Assembly (NCBI RefSeq): GCF_019059575.1
Contig: NW_024882313.1
Coordinates: 62,001 to 126,000, forward strand
From: Amphibalanus amphitrite
Taxonomy: Eukaryota; Arthropoda; Thecostraca; Balanomorpha; Balanidae
DNA length: 64,000 nt
Direction of reading: 5' to 3'
This document shows, piece by piece, positions 57,530-64,000 of the stretch (position 1 is the stretch's first letter; each line of letters opens with the position of its first letter). The notes beneath the pieces were generated by a model. That model searched no databases. It was not told the origin of the DNA and worked only from the letters and a program-made list of their open reading frames with translations. The translations under genes were made by a program, and so were the position numbers.

Positions 57530-57965
57530 GCTGCCAGGTGACACTAATGCTGTACGCCTGAAGGTACGCTGTGCCGCCCGGCTCGCACTTTTTTCCGCTA
57601 CTTTTCCCACTAGATCACACCGGTCATAGATATAAAAAAGACACCGGTGCACTAGTGCAGTACCCCTGGAGGTATCCTGTGCCGCACGACTCCCGATTCT
57701 CTCGCTAGATGACACTAGTGCAGTACGCCTGAAGCTATGCTGTGCCGCACGACTCCGGCTTCTCTCGCTAGATGACACTAGTGTAGTACGCCTGAAGCTA
57801 TGCTGTGCCGCACGACTCGCTTTCCAGCCGCTAGATGACACTAGTGCAGCACGCCGGAAGGTATGCTGTGCCGCACGGCTCTAAATCCAGCCGCCAGATG
57901 ACACTAGTGCAATACGCCTGAAACCATGCTGTACCGCACGGCTCGCACTTCGGCCGCTTGAGTTT
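57530..57965. repeat. 63-bp minisatellite, about six copies
   Basis: The marker GACACTAGTG starts at about 57711, 57774, 57837 and 57900, an exact 63-base period. More diverged units lie upstream (57540, 57650). Each unit contains CAGTACGCCTGAAG and GCTGTGCCGCACG. The unit is a multiple of three and stays open on the minus strand (RAAQHSFRRTALVSS repeat), which I read as incidental. Confidence 0.92.
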
Positions 57966-58551
57966 TGTAACTTCCCTTATCTAATTATCTATCTCTCCTT
58001 TTCAGATGCATAACTGTATGCCTCCTAAGTGGGTGCATCTATTTAAAATTGAGGTTTACGTTAATGTGAAGCGCAAAGAAATCAACTCAAGGCACACTTG
58101 CAAGTAAAATTCAAAGAGCTGCCACATCACTGTCAATGAATTTAATTGCTTTCAACTCACATTCTCTCGACTTCGGGAAGAGCCTCGCTTTTTGGTTCTT
58201 TTTACTGTATTTGAACGACATGTTATTTCTGTGATGTTTTCGGAAGTTCAAATTGCTTAAAAGTAGTTATAAAAGCAACGTCTTTCACTGATGAAGCCAA
58301 ACAGAGATAACCCGCGCTCATAAACAATAGCACTCATATTCATATTTTTGACTGGTTTTGGACACTTGTTTATGATCGGAAACGGCAGTCGTTCTTTGAT
58401 TAAAAAGGGAAATGAAAATATCAACCATAAGCTTCGGAATTTTCTAGGGGTTTGCCGTACTCGACTGACGGCTGAATATATTAACATTTAACAATCAACG
58501 GGGAGACAGCCAAAAATTCTCGCACTTTGTGGTTGAAGAGAACTGTTATCA

Positions 58552-59156
58552 TTCCCCACGAGCCGCTGGGGGGGGGGGGCATAAAGTTGCCCCCCCCCCT
58601 TTACGTTTTGTGGAATATCTCCGAAACCTGATGAGCTACGAACGTGAAACTTGGCATAGCTTCAAATGAATACCTAGGCAATGTTTGAAGAAAGTTTGGT
58701 GGTTGTAGCTTGTAAGGTGACGTCACAGTGACATCATAAAGTTTTGTCGTTTTCCGATATGGACCGTTTCTGATGACGCTGAGCATGAAACTCAACTGTA
58801 AATGAACTAGACAGCACCTGCTGTCATCCTAAAACGTCTAAGTACACTTCCATCTAGTTCCTAACCAATAATCGGCCCTTTATATTCGGTCCCATATACC
58901 TGATGTATCGTGAGGAAACTGAGAGTCGCAAATCTATAATTTGACTTATGACGTCACTGTGACGTCATTTCAAATGGGATCGACACCAAATTTGGACACA
59001 AACTCGGCTAGGTATTCAGGAAGATGTGTGCAAAGTTTCGCTTCTCTATCTCTTCGCGTTGCGACGATATCGCCGCGGAAGTAAAGGGGGGGGGCAACTA
59101 TATGCCCCCCCCCCCCAGCGGCCGGCGGGTGGCGCGGAGGCCCAGCGGCCGCCGGG
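58552..59156. mobile_element. G/C-hairpin TTAA-type element, small
   Basis: The left part (GAGCCGCTGGGGGG, CATAAAGTTG, C run) and the right part (CCCCCCCTTTAC / G run, CATATAGTTG, C run, CAGCGGCC) are inverted copies enclosing about 500 bases. The right end is GGCGGCCGCCGGG then TTAA, the same design as the outer element at 46.3 kb; the left TTAA is not preserved. The interior has CRE-like TGACGTCA sites at 58718, 58949 and 58960. Confidence 0.6.
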
Positions 59157-62100
59157 TTAAAACAATGTCATTAAAACGACTACTCTAATTTCCTCAGAAA
59201 ATATTTATCCAGATTCGTGGTCATATATCCCCTCCTGGTAAATTTATTTCCCTGTTGTTCCCCCTAGTCCACGCGCCGCTATTTGCCTAATCAGCCTCTG
59301 TCCGTGGCGGCTGTTTTGGAGCACGGTCCGTGGCACATCTCTGTGGCGCGCACGGTCCTGCTTCCTGCCTGGCGGGGCTCGATTCTCCCTCCGTGCGTGT
59401 GCGTGCACGGTCGGCAGCGTTTGACACACACACGCGTCCACACGGCCATTTTCTCACGCACGCGAGCACGCACACCACTGTGCTGTTGAGCGCAGTGTCG
59501 TTCTGCAGTGTGCTATAGGGTACCATTTGTCTCTCCCCGGGTGCTGTGGGATGATCGGGACATTTTCCGAGCTCACACATGGGATGATGATTAAAACACG
59601 CTCCATTGCAGCATTTTTCTAGCCTGGACTTGTAACTTGGAACCGGGACAAATGAATAGTTAATTCTGCTGAAATAACTACTTTATATAGCTATGGGCGG
59701 TATGCCATTGCATTTTATTTGCCTTGCCTAATCGCATGCTTGAGCTACAGCCTATTTTATCTTCTTTTTTTTACTTTTGTGACTAGCTGTGAATGGAAAG
59801 TCCGCTATTGAAAATTCCGACTTATGCTTTTTTGTTAAAAGATAAAACTAGTTATTCTGTCCGCTTTTCTGAGTCATACGAATCTGCGCGTAGGCGTCAG
59901 ACAATTTCTGCAAGCACCTTAGCACACTTCCTGAATCTATTTTAGTTTTTATTTGCATGATGTAGCTCGGAATTTTCTTAACGCCCTAAAACGACGCTAC
60001 CTCAAAATATTTGCTCGTTTCAGTTCTTGGCAAGTGGCAACATTTCGTCGCCAGTTTATTTTCGCACTGACAGTCGTTTGCATCACAGTTTTCCTTTTGT
60101 TTGATGTCTGTTTCGGACAAACGAGGCGTTCCTCGGCGCAAATACACGACACGCTTGGCGCTACAAACACGGACGCTATTCCTCGGAGCCGCGCGCGCCT
60201 AGCGGACACGGGACACATTGAAAGGCACCGGAGCGCGACGTCGTCCCGGCGCGGCGGCCAGCGGCCAGCGGCACTCTGAGAGCAGCACCGGCACTTGCTT
60301 ACCATCCCCGCTGAATGTTTATTCCAGTGAAAACAGCGGCACCCTGTGACACTGCACGGCTGGGGCAGCTGGTCGGGCTGCCGGACGGTGGAGGCGCTGG
60401 GGAGGAGGTGTTACATCCTACTCATCCGGTGACTTTGTGAAGTGGTGAAGCAAGATTGCTTGTTAGCGCTCGAATGATATCTATACTCGGCAGAAAATGG
60501 CTGCTTTGAGAAAGATCGTCGCTTTGAATTTCGATACATTACGGGAAAATGGCATTTGAAGTTCAGTACTTGAAGTAGAAGAATTTAACTGGTTTCAGTT
60601 TGATACCAATCTTCATAGGAAACCAATAAAAGCTGCCGATTCAATTGTGGTCGAGTTGGCACGATAAAGGGCGCCATAAAGCGACAAATGTGCGGTGCTT
60701 CCAGAGACGAGCCGAAACTCTCGAAACGAGCCCGGGACCTTTTATTTCAGTTGACCAGCCTAGACCACAGTACCAGCGCCAAATGACCTGCTCTTCGCAA
60801 CAACATCTCATGAAAGCCCTTCAAATGACGCTCGAGTCTATTGGACACAACACCACACGACAACGTTCAACGTAGCCATCTGATCTCTCTGAATGTTGGC
60901 TTTTGATATCACAATCTACTACTAAACGGCCCTGTCCATGGTGATTATCGAAGTGCTCCAGCACACAGAGTGGAAGCCTGTGAGCCGTGACCGGTCAATT
61001 TACACCCGACCCCTGCCGTGTGATACAAGGGCGATAGAATGACACCATTAGCTTGGCAGGGGAACGGCGCTGGAAGCCAAGAGGCTCATTGAAATGCACA
61101 TGTCTGAGAGCGCGGTGGGCAACGCTTTGAGCGGCTGTTATCTGGGGGAAGGCTGATAGGGCTGAGGTTAGGCTCTAACCATAATAATGATCGCTTTGGC
61201 CAGCGGGATGGAAACGGGAAGGCGGACGGTGGATATCGGGTTGCCACCCGGCAGAATGATCGAAGCTGTTATGCTAATTAGAAATTAAATTTTTCCCGTG
61301 GATACCAGATGTTTGTGTAAAATCAATAGAGCCCATTCGCAATATTTTACATCTAATAGCCGTCAACCTTTTGGCATCGTATGTTGCATGCAAATGTCTA
61401 GGTAGCATTGTATAAGCTATCTTGGATTGAAAAGTGTATGCTTATGCGTCAAACATCTGACAGAGCCATCCCGACAGCCTGACAGCGTTCCCGAAACCAT
61501 TTTCATGCGTTTTCCACACGGGTGCCATTGCCGCTAACCCAACCCACAAGCTTCCAAAACGCGAAACACGCCAGCCCTGAGGCAAATACCATCTGACAGC
61601 GTCGGACTCGTTTTCCTCTCACTGGATATTCCTCCTGTACCCGTTCTCTGGTATACTCTGTTATCCCTCTCACACCCATCCTGTACGGCCGACAGGCCAT
61701 CCGCGAGCAGCTGTCTCAACAGACCCCAATTTCCGAAAACGACACTGAAAAACAGTCCGCTCGGAGCTGGCGGAGGAAGGAAGGGCACAGTCGCGCTGCC
61801 GGCTGCCGAGCCACCCCCGTTCCGGAGAGACGGCTGAATCCGGATACATTACCAGCCAAGCGGCAGCCATCACGGTGCGTGGCAGCCATCAGCGCACTGC
61901 GGCCGCTACAGGACGTGGAACGGTGCACCATTGTCGGCATTGTCCGGCTGTCGGGCTGCGACGAGCCCGGATGTTGATGACTGGCGTTCTGCAGCCACCG
62001 TGACGTTATCACTGCCGTTAGTGGCATCACAGCTACGACCGAAATTAGTTAAGTGGTGAGCGGTTAATTGTTGGCCCTCTCAAAATTGTTTGGTATTCCT

Positions 62101-64000
62101 CGAGCTTGAGTTTTAGGCTAAATTCACCCGTTGGCATTCGCAAAGGAAGGTCGCAAGTCAACAGATTAGATTCACTATCATGATTCACCGTTTTCTTTTG
62201 CCAACGTCTATAGATTAGCCGGCATTCATGGTGCTCGGGCCGTCGACAGCCGTGTTGGATGAAGACGAGCTCACGCGCTTCTCGGTCCATTTGATAATGC
62301 TAATGACGGCTAAATGTGGGCGGCGGCGGCGGCGGCGGCGGTGGCGGTGATCCGTCTTGGGCGGCGGCTGGGCCGAGCCATCAGAAGTGGCCGGTCGGTC
62401 CGCCGGCCCGGCCACACCACGACCGAACCACCCACCATCGATCTGTGATGAGGTCGCCGCAGACACACGGAGTCGCTCCCCGAGTGCCGGCTACCCTCGG
62501 GACTCAGAACAGCACCCGGTGGGGCCAGGAGAGCCCTCACGAACGGATCAACAAGCGGTGGCCAATGGTCGCGTACGCACGCAGACACAGTCGTAACCGG
62601 CGGTTCTCTTGGGAACAGCGGGCACGGAGAGATCATTAGATTGACGGACCGTAAACCTGCACGATTGTTCGCCGTACGAAAGTGAATGCGAGTAACCCAT
62701 CATCTGGGCAATAATTAGAGTTTTTAGTTATGACTAATAGCTCCGTGTATGTTCTCTATGTCCATGAATGTGTGAGATATCTGTGTCCATGAACAGGCTT
62801 GTCAACAAAAGATCTCCTTGAGATTAATAACATTGAAATAATAATTTTTAACAAGACAAAAAAGCAAACGTATCGAACAAAAATGAACGAAATTATTATC
62901 TCTCAACTAAGCTAGTTCATTCCTTAGTTCTCACATTGCCTTTTGTTTTTGTTCCGCAAAAATCCTTTCTCGTGCCCCAGCAATGGCGGACTTACCTCTC
63001 AATCCGTTTGGCAAGCCCCGGATGATATTGGACCTCTGTTGATCTCCCAGTTTCGTGGGATTAAATAAACCGACCAAGACGTGCCACAGCGGCTACGCGA
63101 TATAGCGACACCACCGCCGGTGGAGACCAGCAATCGTGTTAATGATGATACTTGGGCGCCTCTTCCATTTTCCAGGCGTGGCTGATGTCTTGTTTTGCTC
63201 ATCGCTGACTCGAGGCATTTGTGAGACTTGCGCTATGATGAGAAAACGTCGACATAGGACTTTCAGCTTGAACGCAAGGAATGAAGGGGATGTGGTCTAA
63301 CGCCTCTCCTTATGTGCACTGAAAGTTCGGTTCCACTCACTGTGTTTTTGGCGGAAGTTAAGTAATCTCAGATGTTTTATGGCAACAATATGCTAAGCCA
63401 GACACTTTGTGCGTAGCCGCCCCGCTTCCACATAAACGATTGCGGTTTCAACCAGACAAACGCAAAACATATCTGCCTCCTCAGTTTAACCAATTGGCTG
63501 CCGACTGCATAGTCAACATTGTCGGAAAAATGTAACTTTGCCGAACAAACACACAATACGTAAGTAAGTTCGTCTATATTCAGAGTGCGGCCTGCTTCAA
63601 CATCCAACAATCAATTTCAGGGAACACTCAGCACACTCACGCACATTGGAACGAAGCGAAAACGCAGCATTCATGTGGTACTCTGGTAGTTGAGACTTAT
63701 TCTAGATAGTGACTATAGTCAGTATACTGCCGATCAGTATAATAACGTTGAAAGCGCTCTAACTGAGCTAACACAACATGCCATTCCTACATGTCATTCC
63801 AGTGTACAACTCATTGAGTCCCTCCGAGTGCTTCATATGCAACCGTGTCTCTACGATTGACGTTAGCTCGCTCATGCGTCACAATCCGCTAATGAGAGTT
63901 GACCCGCTAGATATCAATTCCAATCGTACTCGTGCCATGTCAACTGTCCCGTGAGTCATTTTGTGCCAAAAGACGCACACACGCTACGTGCACACCACTT
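59157..64000. other. No gene supported
   Basis: There are GC-richer islands near 59.25-59.57, 60.15-60.42 and 62.2-62.6 kb and a (GGC)n run at 62318-62347, but no splice-bounded frame or recognisable motif. The right 1.4 kb is ordinary mixed sequence. Confidence 0.45.

Noticed and set aside
57530-57965. CRISPR-like repeat array
   Set aside because: Contiguous 63-base tandem units without unique spacers in an animal genome; it is a minisatellite.
62316-62639. Frame with an N-terminal poly-Gly run
   Set aside because: The (GGC)n microsatellite gives the start; the rest is low in conservation cues and overlaps an equal antisense frame.

Overview
This is animal nuclear DNA with intron-bearing genes. 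The coding exons are very GC-rich and full of Pro, Ala, Ser and Arg. The introns range from GC-rich to AT-rich and carry satellites, microsatellites, DNA-transposon remnants and LINE fragments. The two recognisable genes, TACC and RNF10, are bilaterian genes. The base composition and compact GC-rich exons would fit an arthropod, perhaps a crustacean, but that assignment is a guess. No prokaryotic operon, CRISPR array, rRNA or retroviral-type element is visible.

Layout. (1) 1-4.7 kb, minus strand: one very large GC-rich exon (989-4086) for a disordered Ser/Arg/Pro-rich protein I do not recognise. It has four short repeats and a TATA-containing CpG-rich promoter near 4.6 kb, and it is spliced to exons beyond the left edge. 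(2) 4.7-14.2 kb: no gene seen; it includes a satellite with a 215-bp unit at 11.0-12.0 kb. (3) 14.2-36.5 kb, minus strand: a TACC (transforming acidic coiled-coil) gene. Five exons (21267 down to 14263) join in phase, and candidate alternative first or small exons lie at 25.5, 28.5, 29.3 and 36.4 kb. The C-terminal coiled coil is not in the window. The last visible TACC exon and the big 989-4086 exon both end in phase 2, so the two could share downstream exons. (4) 36.5-43 kb: intergenic DNA with a 1.5-kb inverted-repeat DNA element rich in CArg-like palindromes and a 5'-truncated LINE. (5) 43.7-54.2 kb, plus strand: a complete seven-exon RNF10 RING-finger gene (748 residues), reconstructed with consistent splice phases. 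Its 5.6-kb third intron holds nested TTAA-flanked transposons. (6) 56.3-57.0 kb: a second, diverged copy of the RNF10 3' end. (7) 57-64 kb: a 63-bp minisatellite, one more G/C-hairpin element, and no gene that I can support.

The most interesting observations are the duplicated RNF10 3' cassette, the nested TTAA elements with G-tract/C-tract hairpins and AGGTCA/CRE arrays, the CArG-box array in the 39.6-kb element, and the possible alternative-promoter design of the TACC locus. All exon models come from reading splice signals and phases by eye; no transcript or homology search was run.
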